Below are positions 16,903-24,521 of a stretch of DNA of 64,000 nt, piece by piece. Origin of the DNA: JALYGJ01 sp963781705 (GTDB taxonomy: Bacteria > Chloroflexota > Limnocylindria > Limnocylindrales > CSP1-4). The translations under genes and the position numbers were made by a program. Within the stretch, counting starts at the first letter, position 1, and every line of letters starts with the position of its first letter. Location: positions 1 through 64,000 of the forward strand of contig CAWAGP010000010.1 in assembly GCA_963781705.1 (NCBI GenBank). The letters are read 5' to 3'. Under the pieces are notes generated by a model that saw nothing but the letters and a program-made list of their open reading frames with translations, was not told the origin of the DNA and ran no database searches.

Positions 16903-19080
16903 CTAGACAAGGTGAAGGGCGGCCACGATCAGGTCGATGGCTTTGATGCCAAGGAACGGGGCGGCGATCCCGCCGAGCCCGTAAATGAACAGGTTGCGCT
17001 GCAGCAGCGCGCTTGCTGGAGCGGCTCGGAAGGCCACCCCGCGCAGCGCCAGTGGAATGAGCGCGACGATGACCAGTGCGTTGAAGATGACCGCTGACAG
17101 GATCGCGCTCTGCGGGGTGGCCAGGCCCATGATGTTCAGGCCATTCAGCGCCGGATACACACTTACGAACATGGCCGGCAGGATGGCGAAGTACTTGGCC
17201 ACGTCGTTGGCGATCGAGAAGGTCGTGATCGAGCCGCGCGTGATGAGCAGCTGCTTGCCGATGGCGATGACCTCGAGCAACTTGGTCGGGTCCGAATCCA
17301 GGTCGACCATGTTGGCGGCGTCCTTCGCCGCTGATGTGCCGCTGTTCATGGCCAGGCCAACGTCCGACTGGGCAAGCGCCGGCGCGTCGTTGGTGCCGTC
17401 GCCGGTCATCGCCACCAGATGGCCCTCCGCCTGCTGACTGCGGATGAAGGCGATCTTGGCCTCGGGCGTCGCCTCGGCGATGAAGTCGTCGACGCCGGCT
17501 TCCTTGGCGATGGTCGCGGCCGTGCGCGGGTTGTCGCCAGTGATCATCACCGTACGGATGCCCATTCGGCGGAACTCGGCGAAGCGCTCCACAAGGCCTT
17601 CCTTGACGGTGTCCTTGAGCTCGATCACGCCGAGAACGCGGCCGTCAACGCGGAGCGCCAGGGGTGTCGCACCGGCGTCGCCGATGCGCTCGCTGGCGGC
17701 CGCCAGTTCGGCCGGCATGCCGCCCTCGACTCCCGCCGCGACCGCGTCGACGGCACCCTTGATATAGGTCTTCCCGTCCTTCGTCTTGGCGCCGCTGGTG
17801 CGTGTCTCGGCGCGGAACGCGATGTCCTCGACGATCGTCTCCGCGAGGGCGACGTAGCCGGGGTCGTCCTGCTTGCCGGCAGGCAGCTTGAGCTCGGCCA
17901 GCCGGCCGCGGACCAGCTCGACGATCGAGCGCCCCTCGGGGGTCTCGTCGCGGATCGAGGCCAGCAGAGCTCCCTCAAGAACCTCTGGTTCGTCGATGCC
18001 CGGAGCGGTTGCCACCGATGCGGCGAGGCGGTTGCCGTAGGTAATCGTGCCCGTCTTGTCGAGCAGGATGACGTCCACGTCACCCGACGCCTCGACGGCA
18101 CGGCCACTCATCGCGAGCACGTTGAAGCGAGCCACGCGATCCATGCCGGCAATGCCGATGGCCGATAGCAGGCCGCCGATGGTGGTCGGTATGAGGCACA
18201 CCAACAGGGCAACGAGCGCGACGGTATCGACGGCCGCGCCCGCGTACTGGCCGAAAGGCCGCAGCGTGACCGTCGCCATCAGGAACACGATCGACAGGCC
18301 GGCGAGCAGAATCGCGAGCGCGATCTCGTTGGGCGTGCGCTGGCGTTTGGCGCCCTCGACCAGCGCGATCATTCGGTCGAGGAAGGTTTCGCCCGGGTCG
18401 GCTGTCACGCGCACGACCAGGCTGTCGCTGACCAGCGTCGTGCCGCCGGTTACGGAACTGCGTATGTCGGTGCCGGGCTCCTTGAGGACTGGCGCGGACT
18501 CACCCGTGATCGCGGCCTCGTTGACGAAGCCGACTCCCTCGACAACGTCGCCGTCACCGGGGATCGTCTCGCCCTCCTTGATCTCGATGACGTCGCCTTT
18601 GCGCAGCTCCGATGAGCCGACCGTCTCGAGCGACCCGTCCGCCTTGCGCCGCTGTGCCTTGGTCTCTGTTCGCGTCTTGCGCAGGGTGGCTGCCTGAGCA
18701 CGGCCGCGCGCCTCGGCGACGGCCTCGGCATAAGTGGCGAAGAGGACCGTGAACCACAGCCAGACCGCGATCTGGAACTGGAAACCGCTGCTTGAGGCCG
18801 TCATCGGCTGGATGCTGGTGACGTTGGCCAGCCAGATCAGGCTGACCAGAACGGCGGTGACTTCGACCACGAACATGACTGGGTTCTTGATCAGGAACCG
18901 CGGGTCCAGCTTGCGGAATGCGTGCGGCAGGGCAGCGCGCAGCAGGTCGGGGTCGAGCACGCCGCGTGGCCGTGGCGGCTGGTTCCCGCTCGGCTTCGTG
19001 CCGCGCAGCGTGACGAAGCGCTGGAAACGGCGCGTTCCTCGACCGAGATCGACGGACAGAAGTGATCTGGTGAGGCTCAT
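16903..19080 (-). CDS. kdpB: Potassium-transporting P-type ATPase subunit B
   Basis: A 725-residue type IA P-ATPase, slightly longer than the E. coli protein (682) because of a basic Ser/Arg/Gly-rich N-terminal extension of about 45 residues. The catalytic aspartate motif is ILLDKTGTITYGNR, the actuator loop is TGESAPV, the hinge is MITGDNPRTAATIA and MTGDGTNDAPALAQSDVGLAMNSG. Membrane helices flank these. KdpB hydrolyses ATP to power K+ uptake through KdpA. It is adjacent to kdpA with a one-base gap. Confidence 0.97.
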   Translation of the reverse strand: MSLTRSLLSVDLGRGTRRFQRFVTLRGTKPSGNQPPRPRGVLDPDLLRAALPHAFRKLDPRFLIKNPVMFVVEVTAVLVSLIWLANVTSIQPMTASSSGFQFQIAVWLWFTVLFATYAEAVAEARGRAQAATLRKTRTETKAQRRKADGSLETVGSSELRKGDVIEIKEGETIPGDGDVVEGVGFVNEAAITGESAPVLKEPGTDIRSSVTGGTTLVSDSLVVRVTADPGETFLDRMIALVEGAKRQRTPNEIALAILLAGLSIVFLMATVTLRPFGQYAGAAVDTVALVALLVCLIPTTIGGLLSAIGIAGMDRVARFNVLAMSGRAVEASGDVDVILLDKTGTITYGNRLAASVATAPGIDEPEVLEGALLASIRDETPEGRSIVELVRGRLAELKLPAGKQDDPGYVALAETIVEDIAFRAETRTSGAKTKDGKTYIKGAVDAVAAGVEGGMPAELAAASERIGDAGATPLALRVDGRVLGVIELKDTVKEGLVERFAEFRRMGIRTVMITGDNPRTAATIAKEAGVDDFIAEATPEAKIAFIRSQQAEGHLVAMTGDGTNDAPALAQSDVGLAMNSGTSAAKDAANMVDLDSDPTKLLEVIAIGKQLLITRGSITTFSIANDVAKYFAILPAMFVSVYPALNGLNIMGLATPQSAILSAVIFNALVIVALIPLALRGVAFRAAPASALLQRNLFIYGLGGIAAPFLGIKAIDLIVAALHLV

Positions 19081-19081
19081 A

Positions 19082-20797
19082 TCAGAAGGTCACTCCAGCG
19101 TTCTGAAGTAGTTGTTCGACGATCGGCCCGAGCGAAAGGGCGGGGAAGAAGGTCAGGGCGCCGACGATGATGACCACGCCGATCAGCAGCACCGTCCATA
19201 GCACGCCCGTGGTGGGGAATGTTCCGAGCGATGGCGCCACGCGGCGTTTCGCAGCCATCGCGCCGGCCAGCGCCAGGATGGGCACGATCATGCCGTAGCG
19301 GCCGATGAGCATGGCCAGCCCGCCGGTGATGTTGTAGAAGGGCGTGTTGCCGGTCAGGCCGGCGAAGGCCGAGCCGTTATTCCCGGTCTGGCTCGAGTAG
19401 GCGTACAGGATCTCCGAGAAGCCGTGCGGACCCTGGTTGAGTGGGCCCGCCCGGCCCTCGGGCCAGACCGAGGCAAGGGCGGTGAAGCCGAGGATGCTCG
19501 CGCCCAGAACAAGGGCGGTGATCATCGCCATCTTGATCTCGTACGCCTCGACCTTCTTGCCGAGGTACTCGGGCGTCCGGCCGACCATCAACCCGGCGAT
19601 GAACACGGCCAGGATGGCGCCGATGATGAGCATGCCGTACATGCCGGCACCGATGCCGCCGGGCGTGATCTCGCCCAGCTCCATGTTGAACAGTGGCACG
19701 AGCCCGGCGATAGGCTGGGCGCTGTCGTGCCAGGAGTTGACCGCGCCGGTGCTCGTGCCGGTGGTAGCGGCCATGAACAGGCCGCCGACGGCCGCACCGA
19801 AGCGGACCTCCTTGCCTTCCATGCTGCCGATGCCCGCCTGATCGACCGAGGTGGGGAAGAGCGGATTGCCGTTGTACTCGCGGTTCATTGCCAGCACCGC
19901 GCCGGCGAGCAGGATGGCGGCCATCGCGGCGAAGATCGTCCACCCCTGGCGGCGGCTGCCGGCGTACTTGCCGAAGGTGTATGTGAGCGCGAACGAGATC
20001 GCCAGCAGGGCGAAGATCTCCAGCCAATCCGTCAATGGCGTCGGGTTCTCGAATGGGTGGGCTGAGTTCGCGTTGAAGAACCCGCCGCCGTTGTTACCCA
20101 GCTCCTTGATGATCTCCTGCGAGGCAACCGGACCGACGGCGATGGTCTGCCGCGCGCCGCCTTCGAGAGTGGTCACGGCCTGTGCCGGATTCCACGTCTG
20201 TGGGGTGCCCTGCCACACCAGGACGACCGCGCCGACGACTGCGATCGGCAGCAGGATGTACAGCACGCCACGGGTCAGGTCGACCCAGTAGTTGCCCAGT
20301 GTCTTGGCGCTGCGCCGCGTCAGGCCGCGGATCAGCGCGATGGCCACGGCCAGCCCCGTCGCGGCCGAGGTGAAGTTGCGCACCGCAAACATCGCCGCTT
20401 GCGTGAGATAGCTGGCGCCGGTCTCACCAGAGTAGTTCTGCCAGTTCGTATTGGTCTCGAAGCTGACCGAGGTGTTGAAGGCGAGGTCGGGCGACATCGC
20501 CGGGGCGGCAGTCGGGTTGAGCGGCAGCATGTCCTGCAGACGCAGCACGATGTAGCCGGCGACGATGGCCACCACGGCCATTGCCAGGACCGCGATCGTG
20601 TAGGCCTTCCAGTCCTGTTCGGAGGTCTCGTCAATGCCGCACACGCGGTAGACGAAGTGCTCGACGGGGCGGAGAACGGGGCTCAGGAAGGTCCGCTCGC
20701 CCTCCATCACCCGATATATGTAGCGACCTAGCAGCGGCGTGGCGATGAGCAGCGCGACCGCCAGCGTCGCCAGCGTCAGAAAGTCGGGTAGCGACAT
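19082..20797 (-). CDS. kdpA: Potassium-transporting ATPase subunit A
   Basis: A 571-residue membrane subunit with about ten helices and four pore-loop repeats: TNTNWQNYSGE, GNNGGGFFNANSAHPFENP, TTGTSTGAVNSWHDS and SSQTGNNGSAFAGL are the selectivity-filter regions. KdpA binds K+ with high affinity and belongs to the superfamily of K+ transporters. It is preceded by kdpF after three bases. Confidence 0.97.
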   Translation of the reverse strand: MSLPDFLTLATLAVALLIATPLLGRYIYRVMEGERTFLSPVLRPVEHFVYRVCGIDETSEQDWKAYTIAVLAMAVVAIVAGYIVLRLQDMLPLNPTAAPAMSPDLAFNTSVSFETNTNWQNYSGETGASYLTQAAMFAVRNFTSAATGLAVAIALIRGLTRRSAKTLGNYWVDLTRGVLYILLPIAVVGAVVLVWQGTPQTWNPAQAVTTLEGGARQTIAVGPVASQEIIKELGNNGGGFFNANSAHPFENPTPLTDWLEIFALLAISFALTYTFGKYAGSRRQGWTIFAAMAAILLAGAVLAMNREYNGNPLFPTSVDQAGIGSMEGKEVRFGAAVGGLFMAATTGTSTGAVNSWHDSAQPIAGLVPLFNMELGEITPGGIGAGMYGMLIIGAILAVFIAGLMVGRTPEYLGKKVEAYEIKMAMITALVLGASILGFTALASVWPEGRAGPLNQGPHGFSEILYAYSSQTGNNGSAFAGLTGNTPFYNITGGLAMLIGRYGMIVPILALAGAMAAKRRVAPSLGTFPTTGVLWTVLLIGVVIIVGALTFFPALSLGPIVEQLLQNAGVTF

Positions 20798-20800
20798 GCG

Positions 20801-20890
20801 TTAGAAGTCTTCGGGGCGCAGCAGCGCCCAGAGCAGGTAGATGAAGCCGAACAGAGACGCCAGCCCCGCGATCAGGTCCAGCAGGCTCAT
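20801..20890 (-). CDS. kdpF: KdpF micro-subunit, 29 aa
   Basis: The ORF reads MSLLDLIAGLASLFGFIYLL followed by WALLRPEDF. One membrane helix and the C-terminal RPEDF/RPERF-like ending are the KdpF signature. KdpF is a lipid-like stabiliser of the Kdp complex. Its ATG overlaps the stop of the upstream micro-ORF by one base (TGATG), so translation is coupled. Confidence 0.92.
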   Translation of the reverse strand: MSLLDLIAGLASLFGFIYLLWALLRPEDF

Positions 20891-20976
20891 CAGCGCACCC
20901 TCTCAACGAGAACGAGATATCCGGCCATCACCGCGATCACGAGGATCGCTATGACGAGGATGTGCAGGTCAGTCAT
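20890..20976 (-). CDS. Second kdp micro-ORF, 28-aa membrane peptide
   Basis: The ORF reads MTDLHILVIAILVIAVMAGY followed by LVLVERVR: one hydrophobic helix and a basic tail, preceding KdpF with a TGATG overlap and itself overlapping the end of the receiver-domain gene by eight bases. Short membrane ORFs of similar make-up precede kdpF in some actinobacterial kdp operons (recalled, not checked). It may be an additional small subunit or a translational coupler. Confidence 0.7.
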   Translation of the reverse strand: MTDLHILVIAILVIAVMAGYLVLVERVR

Positions 20977-21370
20977 CTGTTTGTGTTGCTCCCTCTGTGC
21001 TGATCAGTCGTTTGAGCGTGTCGACCAGCGTCTCGAGCGGAAATGGCTTGGGCAGCCAGCCAGCGCAACGGAATTCGGCGAGACGGCGTGGACTGACTGC
21101 ACCGGCGCTGGTGATGACGACGGGGGGCGACCCTGCTGCCTGAAGGGCGTCGCCGCGCAGCAGGTCCCAACCGGTGTCGCCCGGCAGGTTGAGATCGAGC
21201 ACAACGACGTCTGGGCGCAGGCCATTTGCCAGCTCGGCAGTTGCCTCCTCTGCCGACGTACTCTCAACGGTGTGCAAGCCCTGACCACGGAGGTGACGCG
21301 CGACGATCGGTCGGAGCCCGTCGTCGTCCTCGACGTACAGCACCGTCGCGCGGCGCTCGGTCATGGTCAT
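20969..21370 (-). CDS. Stand-alone receiver-domain response regulator
   Basis: About 133 residues from the ATG at 21370, which overlaps the stop of the preceding gene (ATGA); a second ATG at 21364 is also possible. It is a complete receiver domain: acidic pocket YVEDDDG, phosphoacceptor Asp in VVVLDLNLPGDTGWDLL, Thr/Ser at VVITSAG and the conserved Lys in GWLPKPFPLETL. There is no output domain. It sits between the KdpDE genes and kdpF, so it may be a phosphate sink, an adaptor, or a regulator working through protein contact. Confidence 0.85.
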   Translation of the reverse strand: MTMTERRATVLYVEDDDGLRPIVARHLRGQGLHTVESTSAEEATAELANGLRPDVVVLDLNLPGDTGWDLLRGDALQAAGSPPVVITSAGAVSPRRLAEFRCAGWLPKPFPLETLVDTLKRLISTEGATQTDD

Positions 21371-21642
21371 GCGCTGGGCCGCACGGCCTCTTGCGGTATT
21401 CGCTCGATCGCGATGCTGTGGCACGTGTCGTCGATTGACCACAGCGGCGTAACCTGGACCGACGCATCGACGGCCACCCGGCGGGCTGCATCCAGCAGCT
21501 CGGTCGCGAAGCTGAGGCTGGCCAGTACGACGCGTTCGGTGTGCCCGGCGGCAACCATCGTCACCGCCTCGCGGATGATCATGAACTCCCGCTCCAGCTG
21601 GCCGGGCACGTCGGCCTGCAGCCGGTCCTCAAGGTCTGCCAT
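21367..21642 (-). CDS. Small kdp-locus paralogue B, 91 aa
   Basis: A 91-residue soluble protein homologous to the one at 14883-15140 over nearly its whole length (REAVTMVAAGHTERVVLASL, TELLDAARRVAVDASVQVTP, SIAIERI). It is coupled to the receiver gene through an ATGA overlap and appears to be the first gene of the kdp structural operon, beginning 139 bases after kdpE. It has no known function; a ligand-binding or scaffold role in potassium signalling is a guess from position. Confidence 0.6.
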   Translation of the reverse strand: MADLEDRLQADVPGQLEREFMIIREAVTMVAAGHTERVVLASLSFATELLDAARRVAVDASVQVTPLWSIDDTCHSIAIERIPQEAVRPSA

Positions 21643-21705
21643 GGGATGAGCGTCGTCGGCACTCCCAAGATAGAAGTCGGCCGGCGACGGGCGACGGACC
21701 TAAAG

Positions 21706-21718
21706 TTCCTCTTAGGAA
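21706..21718. promoter_or_regulatory. Inverted repeat TTCCT-CTT-AGGAA upstream of the kdp structural operon
   Basis: The 139-base gap between kdpE and the small paralogue is the natural promoter region of the downstream kdp genes. It contains a perfect 5-bp inverted repeat with a 3-base centre; one more pair on each side nearly matches (AAGTTCCT against AGGAAGTT). It is a candidate KdpE or other regulator binding site; a -35/-10 pair is not convincing. Confidence 0.3.
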
Positions 21719-21781
21719 GTTGCATCCGCGAGTTGCGTCCGAGCAGGGCGCTTCGCTGCCCAGCGCTTGCCGTGGCGTCGG

Positions 21782-22480
21782 TTAGCTGATGCGGTAACCG
21801 ACCCCGGGCTCGGTCACGATGAGCTGGCTGAGTTCGCCGGTTGGGTCGGCATCGGCCAGCTTGCGGCGTAGCTGGCTGACGTGCACGTAGACGTAACTGT
21901 CCTCGGTCTGGTAGGCCTCTCCCCAGACTGCTCGCAACAGTCTTGCCTTGGTCACGAGTCGTCCGGCGTTGGCCATCAGCACACGCAGGATCTCGAATTC
22001 ACGGGGTGTCAGGTCAAGGACGACGCCCGCCACTGCCACCTCATGACGGGTGGGATCGAGGACGAGTGGTCCGTGTGTGAGCCGGCCGTGGATGTCGCTG
22101 GCGGGACCCGACGCGTGGCGTAATGCGACTCGGAGTCGAGCGTTCAACTCGTCGACGCCGAATGGTTTCGTCACGTAGTCGTCTGCACCCGCATCGAGAG
22201 CCTCGACCTTCTGACGCTCCTCGTAGCGGCCGGACAGGATGACGATCGGCGTGGTCGCCTCGCGCCGCATCCGGCGGATGATCGTCACCCCGTCGATATC
22301 GGGCAGGCCAAGGTCCAGCAGCACGACATCTGGCCGACCGGCCGCCCAGTGCTCGAGCGCGGCCCGCCCATCTTCGGCCTCGATAGGCTGGAAATTTCGC
22401 GCGCGCAGGTCGCGCGCCAGCACTGCGCGCGTCTCGTCGTCGTCCTCGACGACAAGCACGATGGGCCGGCTCTTGTTCAC
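21782..22480 (-). CDS. kdpE: OmpR-family response regulator KdpE
   Basis: A 232-residue response regulator. The receiver domain has the DD pocket (VVEDDDETR), phosphoacceptor Asp in VVLLDLGLPDIDGV, Ser in VILSGRYEE and Lys in YVTKPFGVDEL. A winged-helix output domain follows (LVLDPTRHEVAVAGVVLDLT, PREFEILRVLMANAGRLVTK, YVYVHVSQLRRKLAD). It is expected to activate the kdp operon downstream. It overlaps the kinase gene by four bases (ATGA). Confidence 0.93.
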   Translation of the reverse strand: MNKSRPIVLVVEDDDETRAVLARDLRARNFQPIEAEDGRAALEHWAAGRPDVVLLDLGLPDIDGVTIIRRMRREATTPIVILSGRYEERQKVEALDAGADDYVTKPFGVDELNARLRVALRHASGPASDIHGRLTHGPLVLDPTRHEVAVAGVVLDLTPREFEILRVLMANAGRLVTKARLLRAVWGEAYQTEDSYVYVHVSQLRRKLADADPTGELSQLIVTEPGVGYRIS

Positions 22481-24042
22481 GCGATCGAGGGTGAAGGCGC
22501 CGCCCCAGCAGAGCGCGGCATCTGGGCCGATGCTAGATCGAGGTCGACGGCCAATCCGCCGAGTTCACTGCGGCGTGCCGCAACGCGCCCGCCCATCGCC
22601 TCGACGAGGCCGCGCACGACGGCGAGGCCGATGCCGGTACCCGCCCTTGAGCTGCGGCGGGTGCCGGGCACACGGTAGAACTTGTCGAACAGCCTTGGGA
22701 GGGCGTCCGCCGGCACTCCCGGCCCGGAGTCCTCAATCGTGACGCGTACCAGTCCGTCGGGCAGGCTGTATGCCGAAATGCGCACAGTGGCGTCGGCGGG
22801 CGTGTACTTGATCGTGTTCTCGATGATGTTCGTGACCGCGCCGTCGAAGAAGGTCGGGTCGACATCCACCGGCGGCGCGTTGATGGCGAGCTCGAGATGA
22901 CGCTGTCCAAGGCGCGTCCTCAGGCGCTGGAGCAAGCGATCGACGAGATCGTCGAGCTCGAACACGTCGCACTCTGAGCGCAACGCCCCGGCTTCGATGC
23001 GACTCATATCGAGCAGGTTCGTCACCAGCCGGTTGAGGTACTCGACCTCGCGATCGATCGCGTCGATGCTGTCGTTCTGCTCGGCCGGCGACAGTCCACC
23101 CGACGGTCTAAGCCCGCCCGCCGCGGCGCGAATCGTCGCCAGTGGCGTGCGCAGATCGTGCGACACAGATTGCAGCAGCGCCGACTTGAGTTCATCGCTC
23201 TGGCGAGCAATCTCGGCTGCCTGTGACTCGGCCGCCAACCGGTCGTGAGCCAGCACCTGCCCGAGTTGGTCTGCCGTCGCCGCCAACAGCCTCGTCTGGG
23301 TTCCGTCAGGCGGGCCCGCCGCGGGTGCGCGTAGCGCCCAGATCGATCCGAATCGTTTGCCCTGCGCCTCGATGCGCACGCGGAAAGCGGCGAGATGTCG
23401 CTCGCCGCGTGGTCGTCCGCCGGGCGGGTGGACGCGGACCCACTCGGATGGTTGCTCTTCCGGCATCCGACGCAGGACCTCGTAGCTGGTGGCCGGCGGT
23501 CGCGGCTGGTCCGAAGTATCGGTGGCGATGCGCTCGCCGGCATCGTCGTCACCGATGCCGATCTGGACACGCTCAGAATCGGCGTCGCGCTGCAGCATCT
23601 GCGCGATTCGGGGCAGGACGAGCGGGGTTGAGTCGCGGGTAGCGAGTGCGTGACTCAGCCGGAACATCGCCTGGGCCTCTTGTTCGCGGAGTTGAGCCAC
23701 CGCGCGCCGGGAGCGTTCGAGAGCTACCAGTTGACCGACGACCACGGCGACGAACAGGAGCAGCACGACACTCACCCATACGCCCGGGTCGGCAATGCTG
23801 AACGTCTGGCGCGGCGCCGTGAACAGATAGTCGTAGATCACGAACGAGCCAACCGCGGCGATGATCGCGCCGGACGTCCCGCCAACGAGCGCGGCCAGGA
23901 CAACCGCGACGAGGTACACGGCCGACGGATTCGGTACGCCCACCTCGTCCTGCAGGAACCACACCGCGAAGGTAGCGACGACTAAGGCGGGCACCACTAC
24001 GACCACGAGGCGAAGCAAGGCGGCTGGGCTGCTAATCCGCAT
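22477..24042 (-). CDS. KdpD C-terminal half: membrane histidine kinase
   Basis: A 521-residue sensor kinase corresponding to the second part of classical KdpD. Residues about 1-115 form the four-helix DUF4118 membrane region. A GAF-like domain follows (about 140-270). HisKA carries the phospho-His in LQSVSHDLRTPLATI, and the HATPase domain has NIIENTIKYTP, EDSGPGVPADALPRLFDKFY and RAGTGIGLAVVRGLVEAMGG. It lacks the N-terminal KdpD and USP domains, which are encoded separately at 15147-16292; the two lengths sum to about 902 residues, close to the 894 of E. coli KdpD. It would phosphorylate KdpE. Confidence 0.9.
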   Translation of the reverse strand: MRISSPAALLRLVVVVVPALVVATFAVWFLQDEVGVPNPSAVYLVAVVLAALVGGTSGAIIAAVGSFVIYDYLFTAPRQTFSIADPGVWVSVVLLLFVAVVVGQLVALERSRRAVAQLREQEAQAMFRLSHALATRDSTPLVLPRIAQMLQRDADSERVQIGIGDDDAGERIATDTSDQPRPPATSYEVLRRMPEEQPSEWVRVHPPGGRPRGERHLAAFRVRIEAQGKRFGSIWALRAPAAGPPDGTQTRLLAATADQLGQVLAHDRLAAESQAAEIARQSDELKSALLQSVSHDLRTPLATIRAAAGGLRPSGGLSPAEQNDSIDAIDREVEYLNRLVTNLLDMSRIEAGALRSECDVFELDDLVDRLLQRLRTRLGQRHLELAINAPPVDVDPTFFDGAVTNIIENTIKYTPADATVRISAYSLPDGLVRVTIEDSGPGVPADALPRLFDKFYRVPGTRRSSRAGTGIGLAVVRGLVEAMGGRVAARRSELGGLAVDLDLASAQMPRSAGAAPSPSIA

Positions 24043-24521
24043 GCAAAGATGCTACGTGCGCTCGTGGCCGAGATTCATCTGGTGATGGCGAGGCACGCCC
24101 CGCCGGTCGTCGCGCGCAACGCCTTCTGGCAGGGAAGGTCAGGTCAACCCCGGCGAGCGGCACGAGAGCGCCGGCACCGCGAGTTTCAAGGGCGGCTCCA
24201 CGAGTCTCGTCAATCAACACCGGCGATCCGATTGATGCACTGACCTTCGACCTCGTACCCGCGGCCATCGGCCAGCTGACACTGCGCCAGCTGTTGGCCG
24301 GGCCGGACACCGCTAACCACGTCCCGGCCGACGCGCACTTCCCGTGCGCTGGACGAGCTGGACCTGAGCGTCCACGGCTACTCGGCGTACCGCAACGACG
24401 AGACGCTATGTTGTTCACCGAGCTCGATACGGCCTCGAACGACATGGATGCCGACCACTCCGACCGCTTTCCTAACCTGTTCCCCGGCGGCCGGTAAGCA
24501 CCACCCGCTACCCTCTTCGAC
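24043..24521. other. Intergenic, no confident gene
   Basis: A 479-base gap between divergent kdpD and the antiporter. A plus-strand frame ending at 24497 (LTLRQLLAGPDTANH, then LFTELDTASNDMDADHSD and FPNLFPGGR) has reasonable composition and could be a remnant of a gene, but there is no start with a ribosome binding site and no family I recognise. Promoters for both flanking genes must lie here. Confidence 0.4.
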
